From: CAZWUK01 sp964636685
GTDB lineage: Bacteria > Bacillota > Clostridia > Christensenellales > CAG-138
Direction of reading: 5' to 3'
Length of the DNA: 26,632 bases
Assembly (NCBI GenBank): GCA_964636685.1
Contig: CAZWUK010000024.1
Coordinates: forward strand, 1 to 26,632
Shown here: in pieces, positions 15,382 through 22,841 of the stretch
How the letters are laid out: each line of letters begins with the position of its first letter
Position numbering within the stretch: position 1 is the first letter of the stretch
Notes under the pieces: model-generated
What the model was told of the DNA's origin: nothing
Seen by the model: the letters and a program-made list of their open reading frames with translations, nothing else
The model's database searches: none
Program-made: the position numbers and the translations under genes

Positions 15382-16650
15382 ATGAAAAAACAGATCCCGC
15401 TCAGCCAAATCGAACGGTTTGATATGAACAAAAAGCCGATCCGGCAGCGCTTATTTTTGCTGCCGGTGGCATGGGCAATGAGCTTTCCCGCGGTTATCAA
15501 GCACAAGGCAAAGCTCAAGCGAATCGGCATGGAGGGGATCAAGCCGCCGTATCTGCTGCTGCAAAACCACAATTCCTTCCTGGATTTCAAGGTGACGACC
15601 GCGGCGGTATTCCCGCACAGAGCAAGCTATGTTGTGGCAATCGACGGGTTTTTGGGCAGAGAGTGGCTTTTGCGCAACGTTGGCTGCATCTGCAAACGCA
15701 AATTCACCAACGACATCACCATGGTGCGGCACCTCAAGCGTTCGGCAAATGCCGGAGACGTGGTTGTCGTTTATCCGGAGGCCAGGTATTCCTTGTGCGG
15801 CACAAACGCGGTGCTGCCGGAATCGATGGGAAAGCTTGCAAAATTCCTCGGCATTCCCGTGGTCAGCCTTATCACGCACGGGCATCACGTGCACGCGCCT
15901 TTTTGGAATCTGCATGAGCGCGGCAACCGCGTGGAGGCGGAGATGACGCTGCTTGCAACGGCGGAGGAGACGAAGACGCTATCCGCGCAGGCGCTGCTTG
16001 AGCGGATCGAGAACGCTTTTCAATACGACGATTTTGCGTGGCAATATCAAAACCGAGTTGCAATCCCGTATGCAAAGCGCGCCGAGGGGCTGCATAAGGT
16101 GTTATACCAATGCCCCGCGTGCAAAAAGGAATATGAGATGCGCTCCGAGGGAACGGAGCTGTACTGTGACGCCTGCAAAAAACGCTGGGAGATGGACGAG
16201 TACGGCAGACTTTCGGCAAAGACCGGTGAGACGGAATTTTATCACATCCCGGACTGGTATGAATGGGAACGTGAAAACGTGCGAAACGAGGTTGCGGCGG
16301 GCGCCTACGCGCTCAGATGCAGTGCGGACATTCTGGCGCTGCCCAACGCGAAGCGCTTCATACCGCTGGGAGAAGCGGAATTTGTGCACGACGCCAACGG
16401 GTTCTCCGTGCGCGGCACATATTGCGGCGAGGCATATGAGATGATAAAGCCGGTGTCGTCGCTGTATTCGTGCCATATTGAATATGACTATCTTGGCAAA
16501 TACGGGGATCTTGTGGATCTCAACACGCTGACGGATACCTTTTATTGCCGGTTGAAGGGCGCGCCGTTTTCTGTGACCAAGATCGCGCTTGCAACGGAGG
16601 AGCTGTACCGGCTGGACAAAGAGCTGCGCGAGGAACCTCGGATAAAATAG
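15382..16650 (+). CDS. PlsC-like lysophospholipid acyltransferase with a C-terminal zinc ribbon and unassigned domain
   Basis: The 422-residue protein has the acyltransferase motif NHNSFLD (His63, Asp68; HX4D) and a second motif VVVYPEARYS in the place of the usual EGTR block. A zinc-ribbon-like unit with C244/C247 and C262/C265 follows, then about 150 residues I cannot assign. PlsC-family enzymes acylate lysophosphatidic acid or related lysolipids at the membrane face. At 422 residues it is far longer than typical PlsC (about 240), so the C-terminal half is an added module. Start at 15382 has AAAGGA upstream; ATG at 15424 is an alternative. Monocistronic, with its own promoter and a terminator. 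Confidence 0.85.
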   Translation: MKKQIPLSQIERFDMNKKPIRQRLFLLPVAWAMSFPAVIKHKAKLKRIGMEGIKPPYLLLQNHNSFLDFKVTTAAVFPHRASYVVAIDGFLGREWLLRNVGCICKRKFTNDITMVRHLKRSANAGDVVVVYPEARYSLCGTNAVLPESMGKLAKFLGIPVVSLITHGHHVHAPFWNLHERGNRVEAEMTLLATAEETKTLSAQALLERIENAFQYDDFAWQYQNRVAIPYAKRAEGLHKVLYQCPACKKEYEMRSEGTELYCDACKKRWEMDEYGRLSAKTGETEFYHIPDWYEWERENVRNEVAAGAYALRCSADILALPNAKRFIPLGEAEFVHDANGFSVRGTYCGEAYEMIKPVSSLYSCHIEYDYLGKYGDLVDLNTLTDTFYCRLKGAPFSVTKIALATEELYRLDKELREEPRIK

Positions 16651-16695
16651 CGAGCCGCGCTTCGGGCGGCGGCGCGCTGTCAGGGGACGAACAAA

Positions 16696-16728
16696 CGGCG
16701 GGCATTCGTGTGAAACGAATGCCCGCCG
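16696..16728. terminator. Strong hairpin between convergent acyltransferase and pckA
   Basis: A perfect 14-bp stem, CGGCGGGCATTCGT (16696-16709) with ACGAATGCCCGCCG (16715-16728), and a GTGAA loop. The plus side is followed by TGTGGTTTTG and the minus side by TTTGTT, so it can work in both directions. Its left arm shares 13 bases with the hairpin at 15176 on the other side of the acyltransferase gene. Confidence 0.75.
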
Positions 16729-16749
16729 CTGTGGTTTTGTGCTGTGTAA

Positions 16750-18336
16750 TTACGCCTTGGGGCCTGCATCGACGATATGCTGCGGCATATGGTCGTATTT
16801 TTTGAAGTTGGCGACAAAACGGGCTGCCAGATCCTTGGCGGTCTTTTCGTAGGCTGCTTCGCCGGCTTCCTTCTTCCACATGGCGCGGGGCGAGAGGACT
16901 TCGTCCGGAACGTCTTTGCAGTGCGTGGGAACCAGCACGTTGAAGATCGGATCGCGTTTGAACTCACCCTTCTCCAGCTCGCCGTTCAATGCCGCGGTCA
17001 GCATGGCGCGGGTGTACTTGAGGCTCATGCGCTTGCCGTCGCCTGCCTTGTGTCCGCACCAGCCGGTGTTGACGAGGTAGACGTTTGCATCGTACTTGTC
17101 GATGCGCTCGCCCAGCATCTCTGCATACAGGGAGGGACGCAGGGGCATGAAGGGCGCGCCAAAGAGCGTGGAGAACGTGGTCACAGGCTCGGTGATGCCG
17201 CGCTCGGTTCCGGCAAGCTTGGAGGTGTAGCCGGAAACGAAGTGGTACATGGCGGCGTTCTTATCGAGCTTGGAGATCGGCGGAACGACGCCGAACGCAT
17301 CCGCGGTCAAAAAGACGATGGTCTTGGGCTGACCGCCGACGCCGGGGATGACGCAGTTGGGAATGTAGTCAACCGGATAGCCCACGCGGGTGTTCTCCGT
17401 CAGGCTGCCGTCGTCAAAGTCCAGCTTGCGGGTGTCGGGATCCATCACGACGTTTTCGACCAGCGAACCGAACCTGATCGCGTCCCAGATCTGGGGCTCA
17501 TTCTCCTTGGAGAGGTTGATGCACTTGGCATAGCAGCCGCCCTCGAAATTGAAGATGCCGTTGTCGCTCCAGCCGTGCTCGTCGTCGCCGACCAGCTTAC
17601 GGTTGGGATCGGCAGACAGCGTGGTCTTGCCGGTGCCGGAAAGACCGAAGAACAGCGCGGAGTCGCCGCCTTCGCCGATGTTGGCGGAGCAGTGCATGGG
17701 CAGCACGCCTTGATGCGGCATGAGGTAGTTCATCACGGAGAATACGCTCTTTTTGATCTCGCCGGCATACTGCGAACCCGCGATGACAACGCGCTTATTC
17801 TTGAAGTCAACGATGATCGCCGCTTCGGAATTGGTGCCGTCAACCTTGGGGATGCACTTGAAGCCCGGGGCTGCGATGATGGTAAAGCCCGGCTTGAAGG
17901 AGGCAAGCTGCTCCTCGGTGGGACGGATCAACAGCTGATGGATAAAGAGGTTCTGGCTCGCCATTTCGTTGACGACGCGAACGGACAGCGCATGGGCGGG
18001 ATCTGCGCCGACAAAACCGTCGAAGATAAAGATCTCCTGTCCTTGGAGGTAGCTGACCAGACGGTTATAGATGGCGTCGGCCTTTTCACGGGTGATGGGA
18101 ACGTTGACCTTGCCCCAGTCGATCTCCTTATGGACGGACGGATCATCCACCACAAAGCGGTCGTTGGGGGAACGACCGGTGTACTTGCCGGTATAAACGA
18201 CGAGCGCGCCGGTTTCGGAAAGCGTACCCTCGCCGCGCTCCAGCGCCTTTTCGACAAGCTGCGCAGGAGAGAGGTTGCGGTACACGGCCTCGGGAGCGAT
18301 GATCCCGAGGGATTCAACATACTTGGTCAGATTCAT
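16750..18336 (-). CDS. pckA: Phosphoenolpyruvate carboxykinase (ATP)
   Basis: The 528-residue protein has the ATP-type PEPCK signatures: the kinase-1a P-loop GLSGTGKTT with Lys237, the metal-binding GDDEHGW just after it, and the substrate-side GRSPNDRF near residue 55. It interconverts oxaloacetate plus ATP with PEP, CO2 and ADP; in anaerobes it can run in the carboxylating, ATP-forming direction, which the sequence cannot settle. Length is normal. The start has AAAGGAG upstream and a strong promoter 70 bases away. Monocistronic, bounded by a hairpin downstream. Confidence 0.97.
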   Translation of the reverse strand: MNLTKYVESLGIIAPEAVYRNLSPAQLVEKALERGEGTLSETGALVVYTGKYTGRSPNDRFVVDDPSVHKEIDWGKVNVPITREKADAIYNRLVSYLQGQEIFIFDGFVGADPAHALSVRVVNEMASQNLFIHQLLIRPTEEQLASFKPGFTIIAAPGFKCIPKVDGTNSEAAIIVDFKNKRVVIAGSQYAGEIKKSVFSVMNYLMPHQGVLPMHCSANIGEGGDSALFFGLSGTGKTTLSADPNRKLVGDDEHGWSDNGIFNFEGGCYAKCINLSKENEPQIWDAIRFGSLVENVVMDPDTRKLDFDDGSLTENTRVGYPVDYIPNCVIPGVGGQPKTIVFLTADAFGVVPPISKLDKNAAMYHFVSGYTSKLAGTERGITEPVTTFSTLFGAPFMPLRPSLYAEMLGERIDKYDANVYLVNTGWCGHKAGDGKRMSLKYTRAMLTAALNGELEKGEFKRDPIFNVLVPTHCKDVPDEVLSPRAMWKKEAGEAAYEKTAKDLAARFVANFKKYDHMPQHIVDAGPKA

Positions 18337-18405
18337 GATATAGACTCCTTTCGGTGTTGCTGCAAGGTGTACTGGCGAGAAATCTCTTTCTCCCCATTAT
18401 TTTGT

Positions 18406-18434
18406 ATTATATCCAAACGCGGCAAGGCTTTCAA
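18406..18434 (-). promoter_or_regulatory. pckA promoter
   Basis: On the minus strand a -35 TTGAAA (18434 to 18429) and -10 TATAAT (18411 to 18406) are separated by exactly 17 bases. Expected leader about 63 bases. No riboswitch-like fold was recognised in it. Confidence 0.8.
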
Positions 18435-18599
18435 GTAATTTTGAGCAGTTACACCGCAAAATGCAATTTTTTCACTTTTGTCCTGCATTTTATATATTTT
18501 CCTCTACAATATATAATTTCTACGTCCATTTTTGAAGCAATGCGGAAGCTGGACTGCCGCAGACGCTTTTCCCAGATACCGCAGACACATTTTTACATC

Positions 18600-18995
18600 G
18601 TGTTTTCTTGCCACCTTCTTTTTTTCGTGAAAAAGAAGGCGGGTTCTCGCGTCCTCCGAAGCAAAAAAACAAGGACAGGCATTTCTGCCCGTCCTGATAA
18701 GCCGGAGTGATCTTCGATTTTTCCTGCCTGCTTTCTTTTTTTCGTGAAAAAGAAGGCGGGTTCTCGCGTCCTCCGAAGCAAAAAAACAAGGACAGGCATT
18801 TCTGCCCGTCCTGATAAGCCGGAGTGATCTTCGATTTTTCCTGCCTGCTTTCTTTTTTTCGTGAAAAAGAAGGCGGGCTCTCGCGTCCTCCGAAGCAAAA
18901 AAAACAAGGACAGGCATTTCTGTCCGTCCTGATAAGCCGGAGTGATCTTCGCTTTTTCTTGCCTACTTCTTTTTCTCGTGAAAAAGAAGTAGGGT
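18600..18995 (-). repeat. Tandem array of a 117-bp unit, three full copies and a partial fourth
   Basis: Equivalent cgtg positions fall at 18626, 18743, 18860 and 18977, a constant 117-bp period. Copies 1-3 are near-identical over about 100 bases; copy 4 keeps only the first hairpin and runs into the C_GCAxxG_C_C gene. Each unit carries hairpin A, a T-rich/A-rich stem of 10-14 bp around TTCGTG, and hairpin B, GGACaGGCA-TTTC-TGCCcGTCC, which on the minus strand is followed by a T run. In the minus direction, therefore, each unit ends in a terminator-like structure behind the mrp operon. With 18337-18600, which holds the pckA promoter and AT-rich sequence, this fills the whole gene-free stretch; no credible gene lies in it. 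Confidence 0.9.
18666..18692 (-). terminator. Terminator-like hairpin B in repeat copy 1 (also copies 2 and 3)
   Basis: On the minus strand the stem GGAC-GGGCA/TGCC-GTCC type hairpin is followed by TTGTTTTTTT. The same structure recurs 117 and 234 bases to the right, with an extra T in copy 3. Together they would be serial intrinsic terminators for transcripts coming from the mrp operon. Confidence 0.6.
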
Positions 18996-19427
18996 TTCTT
19001 CGGCGAGAATCGCGCCGTCGATTACGCAGCGCTCGCAGGGGCGGGCGGCATAGTATTCGGGCGTGCGCGCTTCGGGATCGCCGGTCATGGACGCGTTGGT
19101 ATCCTTGAGGATCTCGCGGCACACGACAGAGCCGTGCAGCTTTTGAAACTCCGCAGCCTTTTGCTGGATCAAGGCGTAATGCGCTTTTTTTGCTTCCGGA
19201 TCGTTCGGGTCGTCGTAGCCGTTGACCAGTCCCGCTACCATCGCAAACCCCGAGAACGCGCCGCAAACCTCGCGCAGCCTGCCAACGCCGCCGCCAAAGC
19301 TCGAGCTGAGCTTGAGCGCGGTGGTTTCGTCGATGCCAAGCTCCTCGGCAAAGGCGCAAAAGACCGCCTGCGCACAATTGTAACCGGAGCGAAAGAGCGC
19401 CCGGGCTTTTTCCACTCGATCGGTCAC
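18963..19427 (-). CDS. C_GCAxxG_C_C family cysteine-rich protein
   Basis: The 154-residue protein shows the family pattern in order: GYNCAQAV (Cys near 18), GGVGRLREVCGAFSG (the GCAxxG-type block), a VCREIL cysteine, and RPCERCV near the end. These conserved cysteines suggest a redox or metal/Fe-S role; the family has no firm biochemical function, and members are often found beside redox enzymes. The ATG overlaps the stop of the Mrp-type gene (19424-19427), so the two are coupled. The last residues, LLLFHEKKK, and the stop codon fall in hairpin A of the fourth repeat copy, so the C-terminus appears to be repeat-derived. Confidence 0.88.
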   Translation of the reverse strand: MTDRVEKARALFRSGYNCAQAVFCAFAEELGIDETTALKLSSSFGGGVGRLREVCGAFSGFAMVAGLVNGYDDPNDPEAKKAHYALIQQKAAEFQKLHGSVVCREILKDTNASMTGDPEARTPEYYAARPCERCVIDGAILAEETLLLFHEKKK

Positions 19428-20260
19428 GCGTCGTCCTCCGGGAGCAGGCTCTCAACCAGCGCGTCGAGCGCGTTGCAGTCAAACAGCTCGATCAAGCCCT
19501 CGTCGCAGCCGCCCGCAAACTTGGGATCGATGGGCAGGCGCGCAAATTGCGCGATGCCGAACGCCTTCGCCGTCTCTTCCACGCGGCTTTTGCCAAAGAC
19601 CTCGATGCGCTTGCCGCAGTCGGGGCAGTTGAGGTAGCTCATATTCTCCACGATGCCCAGCACGGGGATCTTCATCATCTTGGCCATATTGACCGCTTTT
19701 TCCACGATCATGGTCACAAGCTCCTGCGGCGAGGTCACGATGACAATGCCGTCTACCGGCAGGGATTGAAACACCGTCAGCGGCACGTCGCCCGTTCCCG
19801 GCGGCATATCGATGAACATGACGTCCACATCGTTCCACAGTACGTCCGTCCAGAATTGCGTGACGGCGCCCGCAATGACGGGGCCGCGCCACACCACGGG
19901 CGAAGTCTCCGAATCCAGCAGAAGATTCAGCGACATGACCTCAATACCGGTTTTGGTCGTGACCGGAAGAATGCCCAGGTCGCAGCCGACCGCCTTTTCC
20001 TTGAGCCCAAAGGCCTTGGGGACGGAGGGGCCGGTGATGTCCGCGTCGAGAATCGCCGTCTTTTTGCCCTGCCGCTGGGAAAGCACCGCCAGCATGGAGG
20101 TCACGAGCGACTTGCCCACGCCGCCCTTGCCGGAAACGACCGCGATCACCTTTTTGATGTTCGTGCCCTCGGCCGGCTTCTCTTTTTGAATCGTCTCAGC
20201 GCCCTCACGGCTGCCGCAGGAGGCGCCGCAGCTGCTGCAATCATGCGTACATTCTTCCAT
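19424..20260 (-). CDS. mrp: Mrp/NBP35-family P-loop ATPase, Fe-S cluster carrier
   Basis: The 278-residue protein has an N-terminal cysteine cluster (Cys4, 8, 11, 15), a deviant Walker A GKGGVGKS at 44-51, the switch region DADITGPSVPKAFG, DMPPGTGD (151-158), and the conserved CPDC pair (Cys212, Cys215) that bridges a cluster between monomers. Mrp/ApbC/NBP35 proteins bind and transfer [4Fe-4S] clusters in the cytosol. The N-terminal Cys motif gives it the NBP35-like layout common in anaerobes. The start has an AAGGAG RBS. It is the first gene of a two-gene unit with the C_GCAxxG_C_C protein, which may be a client or a partner (inferred). Confidence 0.93.
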   Translation of the reverse strand: MEECTHDCSSCGASCGSREGAETIQKEKPAEGTNIKKVIAVVSGKGGVGKSLVTSMLAVLSQRQGKKTAILDADITGPSVPKAFGLKEKAVGCDLGILPVTTKTGIEVMSLNLLLDSETSPVVWRGPVIAGAVTQFWTDVLWNDVDVMFIDMPPGTGDVPLTVFQSLPVDGIVIVTSPQELVTMIVEKAVNMAKMMKIPVLGIVENMSYLNCPDCGKRIEVFGKSRVEETAKAFGIAQFARLPIDPKFAGGCDEGLIELFDCNALDALVESLLPEDDA

Positions 20261-20486
20261 GGTGTTTCTCCTTGTGTGTATTTTGGGAAAGAAACGTGTG
20301 CACGCATTCGACCGCGATCAAAAAATCGGATCGCGGTGGGCCGGCACGCGCTTTCTGTCTGTTTGTGCTTCAATATTATATTGCAAGGGCTACTGGCTGT
20401 CAAATGGGGCGGCCGGCAGGAAGGGCGCCAAAATTCTTAAGGATTCTGGAAATTTGTCACAATTTCTTTTCTTTTGCGTTGAATTA

Positions 20487-20495
20487 TGCTATGAT
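20487..20495 (+). promoter_or_regulatory. Extended -10 promoter for the GNAT-like gene
   Basis: TGCTATGAT (20487-20495) is a TGn-extended -10 element, identical to that before the zinc-ribbon/polyQ gene. Start of transcription would be near 20502, giving a leader of about 24 bases. No good -35 is visible at 16-18 bases. Confidence 0.5.
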
Positions 20496-20525
20496 AAATC
20501 GAATTTTGATCGGGGGTATACTGTA

Positions 20526-21647
20526 TTGGTCACAATCAAACAAGCGGAATCCAAACGCGATCTTGTCAAGTTTATGGAGTTCCCGCTGGATTTGTACCGC
20601 GACAACCCGTATTATGTGCCCGACATCCTGTCCAGTCAGGTGGCGGACATGCAGCGCGATAAGAACCCCGCCTTTGAATACTGCGATGCAAGGTGCTTTC
20701 TGGCCTATCGCGGCAACAAGATCGTCGGGCGGATCGCCGCGATTTTGAACGATAAGGCGAACCAGAAATTTCAGCGCCGTTATATGAACTTTACGCATGT
20801 GGACTTCATTGATGACGACGAGGTTGTGGATGCGCTGTTTGCTGCGGTGGAAAGCTGGGCAAAGGAGAAGGAATGCGTCGCAGTGCATGGCCCGCTGGGC
20901 TTTTCGGACATGGATCGAGAGGGGCTTTTGGTGGAGGGGTTCGACCGGCTGAGCCTGTTCATTACCTATTATAACCATCCGTATTACATCGCACAGCTGG
21001 AGCGGCTCGGCTACGTCAAGGAAGTCGATTGGGTGGAAAACCGCATCACGCTGCCCAAGGAGCCAAACGAGCGGCTGTCCAAGATTGCAAAGAACGTCAT
21101 GGCACGCAAAAATCTGCATACCGTCGATATCGGGCAAAAGCCGATCAAGACGCTTGTGCGCGATATGTTTACCGTTTACAATCAGGCATATTATGCGCTG
21201 TTCGGCATGGTGCCGATGACAGAGCGGCAGATTACCAAATACGTCGGGGAATTCCGTCCCATGGTCGATAAGCGCACCACCTGCTTTGTCTATAACGAAC
21301 AGGATGAAATGGTCGCCTTCGGCATTTGCTGCCCCGCGCTGGACAAAGCGCAGCGCCAATGCGGCGGCAATCTGGTGCCATTCGGCTGGATTCCGGTGGT
21401 TCGTGCGCTCAAGGGCAAAAATGACACCGTTGACATGCTGCTCATCGGCGTCACGCCGGAATTGCAGGGCTCGGGAGTCAACGCCATCGTCATGGACAGC
21501 ATTTTGAGAAAGTGCATTGCGGCGGGCTTTCGATATGCCGAGACAGGCCCCACGCTGGAGCTCAACGATAAGGTTCAGGCGCAATGGAAGCTGTTTGAAC
21601 ATGAGCAGCACAAGCGCCGCCGCTGCTTCGTGAAGGAATTGTCATAA
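20526..21647 (+). CDS. GNAT-like N-acetyltransferase family protein
   Basis: Starting at TTG 20526 (GGGGG at 20512-20516, nine bases before) gives 373 residues. The first recognisable ATG (20574) would cut into the conserved KFMEFPLDLYRDNPYYVPD region, and the ORF open further upstream is not plausible because it crosses the promoter. The protein has an N-terminal segment found in large GNAT-like proteins of the YghO type, GRIAAILND-like strand-helix, and a C-terminal GNAT core with LLIGVTPELQGSGVNAIVMD containing a Q/RxxGxG/A acetyl-CoA loop (QGSGVN). Substrate unknown; related proteins are annotated only as N-acetyltransferases. Confidence 0.82.
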   Translation: MVTIKQAESKRDLVKFMEFPLDLYRDNPYYVPDILSSQVADMQRDKNPAFEYCDARCFLAYRGNKIVGRIAAILNDKANQKFQRRYMNFTHVDFIDDDEVVDALFAAVESWAKEKECVAVHGPLGFSDMDREGLLVEGFDRLSLFITYYNHPYYIAQLERLGYVKEVDWVENRITLPKEPNERLSKIAKNVMARKNLHTVDIGQKPIKTLVRDMFTVYNQAYYALFGMVPMTERQITKYVGEFRPMVDKRTTCFVYNEQDEMVAFGICCPALDKAQRQCGGNLVPFGWIPVVRALKGKNDTVDMLLIGVTPELQGSGVNAIVMDSILRKCIAAGFRYAETGPTLELNDKVQAQWKLFEHEQHKRRRCFVKELS

Positions 21648-21662
21648 GAATAACGCAAAAAG

Positions 21663-21690
21663 CGCGTTCGACTCCGTTCGGACGCGTTTC
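21663..21690 (+). terminator. Terminator-like hairpin after the GNAT-like gene
   Basis: CGCGT (21663-21667) pairs with ACGCG (21682-21686), with a partly paired middle and a short TTTCC tail. Weak intrinsic terminator. Confidence 0.5.
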
Positions 21691-21710
21691 CACTTACTGG
21701 TTTCCCGTTT

Positions 21711-21789
21711 TGTAAACCACTGTTTACAGCGCTGTACCTGTTCGGCGATTGTAAAAGACGGACGAATACCGTATTATTTTTACATACGG
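21711..21789 (+). promoter_or_regulatory. Promoter and candidate operators of the XRE regulator gene
   Basis: A -35 TTGTAA (21749-21754) and -10 TATTAT (21772-21777) are spaced by 17 bp. A perfect dyad TGTAAAC-CACT-GTTTACA lies upstream (21711-21728), and a second dyad CCGTAT (21769-21774) / ATACGG (21784-21789) covers the -10 box. Both are natural candidates for autoregulation by the XRE protein, but no binding specificity can be read. Confidence 0.55.
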
Positions 21790-21801
21790 CGGAGGAATCG
21801 G

Positions 21802-22773
21802 ATGGAACTCAAGGACAAGCTGCGCGCGCTGAGAAAAAAACACGGTATGACGCAGGACGAGATGGCGGAAGCGCTGCTTGTCAGCCGCCAAACCGTATGC
21901 AAATGGGAAACGGGAAAGGTGCAGCCGGACATGCAGCGGTTGCGGCAGCTATGCCTGCTGTTCAAGGTTTCATCCGACGAGCTGCTGGATATACGAACGG
22001 ACGCGACGGGCAAGACGGGGGAATGGCCCGAACAGGCAGCGCAAACAGAGATAACGGTACCCGCCAGGCGCAGGAGAAAGCGATTGCGCTGGATGCTGAT
22101 GGCCGCCGCAGCGTTGCTTTTGTGCGGCGTAGCCGTCGCGCTGCTGACGCGGCAATCGCAAGAGATACAGCAGGCTCTGGCGCTGGGCGTCGTTCCGGCG
22201 GAGCTGGCGGATGGATTGAACCGATCTGTGACGGAGAAAGAGCTGCTGGCGCTTCTTTCCAACGTATGCAGGAAAGAGACGGGAAACGCGTGCCCCGCGC
22301 TGACCGCCGCGGCAGCAGCCGCCACCAACGAGCAAATGACCCGGGAGAAAGCCGCGTATTGGCTTTATTGCACACATATTTGGACGAAGCTTGATGCAAA
22401 CGCCTCGCTCGCCATCGGAACGCATGCGCCGCCCGACCCGATTGCCGTACGCAACGTATACGCGGATTTGAACGCGCAGAGCCGTTCTCACATTGCTATC
22501 GCAAAAAATCGATGGGAGAGCGCGCTGTGCCGTGAGCTTGCAAAAACAGACGAGCTTTTTCAGGCATACGACGGCACGGAGGAGATGGACAAAGCCATTG
22601 ACACGATCCTTTGCGGCTCGTACTATACATCGGTCGCTTTCTGCCTCGCCCAGCGAAGCTTTGCAAATGACAAACCGCTTTTGGAAGCTGCAAACGGCGC
22701 GTTCCGTCCCAAGGATCGGATCACGGGGGAGGAAGCGATTCTTGCGGCATATCGACTGTACGGCTCTTGGTGA
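21802..22773 (+). CDS. Membrane-anchored XRE-family regulator with SLH-like extracytoplasmic segments
   Basis: The 323-residue protein has an N-terminal XRE helix-turn-helix (about residues 3-62, with MTQDEMAEALLVSRQTVCKWE), a linker, a basic stop-transfer patch RRRRKR (89-94) and one membrane segment (about 96-115). The extracytoplasmic part has three stretches resembling S-layer homology motifs: 124-155, 177-191 (MTREKAAYWL) and 281-322 (FRPKDRITGEEAILAAYRLYG). SLH motifs bind pyruvylated wall polymers in other proteins; here similarity is weak and assignment is inferred. It may read the cell-wall state and pass it to DNA-bound HTH. Start fixed by GGAGGA at 21791-21796. Confidence 0.75.
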   Translation: MELKDKLRALRKKHGMTQDEMAEALLVSRQTVCKWETGKVQPDMQRLRQLCLLFKVSSDELLDIRTDATGKTGEWPEQAAQTEITVPARRRRKRLRWMLMAAAALLLCGVAVALLTRQSQEIQQALALGVVPAELADGLNRSVTEKELLALLSNVCRKETGNACPALTAAAAAATNEQMTREKAAYWLYCTHIWTKLDANASLAIGTHAPPDPIAVRNVYADLNAQSRSHIAIAKNRWESALCRELAKTDELFQAYDGTEEMDKAIDTILCGSYYTSVAFCLAQRSFANDKPLLEAANGAFRPKDRITGEEAILAAYRLYGSW

Positions 22774-22841
22774 CGGCGGCGTTTCAACATGGTATCCGGC
22801 ATTTCAACACACAATATTTTTATTAACAGGAGGACGCGAAA

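Noticed and set aside
16777..18438. 553-codon plus-strand frame over pckA
   Set aside because: Shadow of a highly conserved enzyme; no RBS and no motifs.
18617..18640. parS-like core in the repeat (TTTTTCGTGAAAAA)
   Set aside because: It differs at central positions from the parS consensus TGTTTCACGTGAAACA and is better explained as a hairpin stem and loop.
18600..18995. CRISPR array
   Set aside because: Units are 117 bp with no repeat-spacer alternation and no cas gene; near-identical along their whole length.
18504..19482. Long minus-strand frames with 39-residue internal repeats (Arg/Lys-rich)
   Set aside because: They exist only because the 117-bp repeat is a multiple of three; no start signal, and they cross the pckA-mrp spacer.
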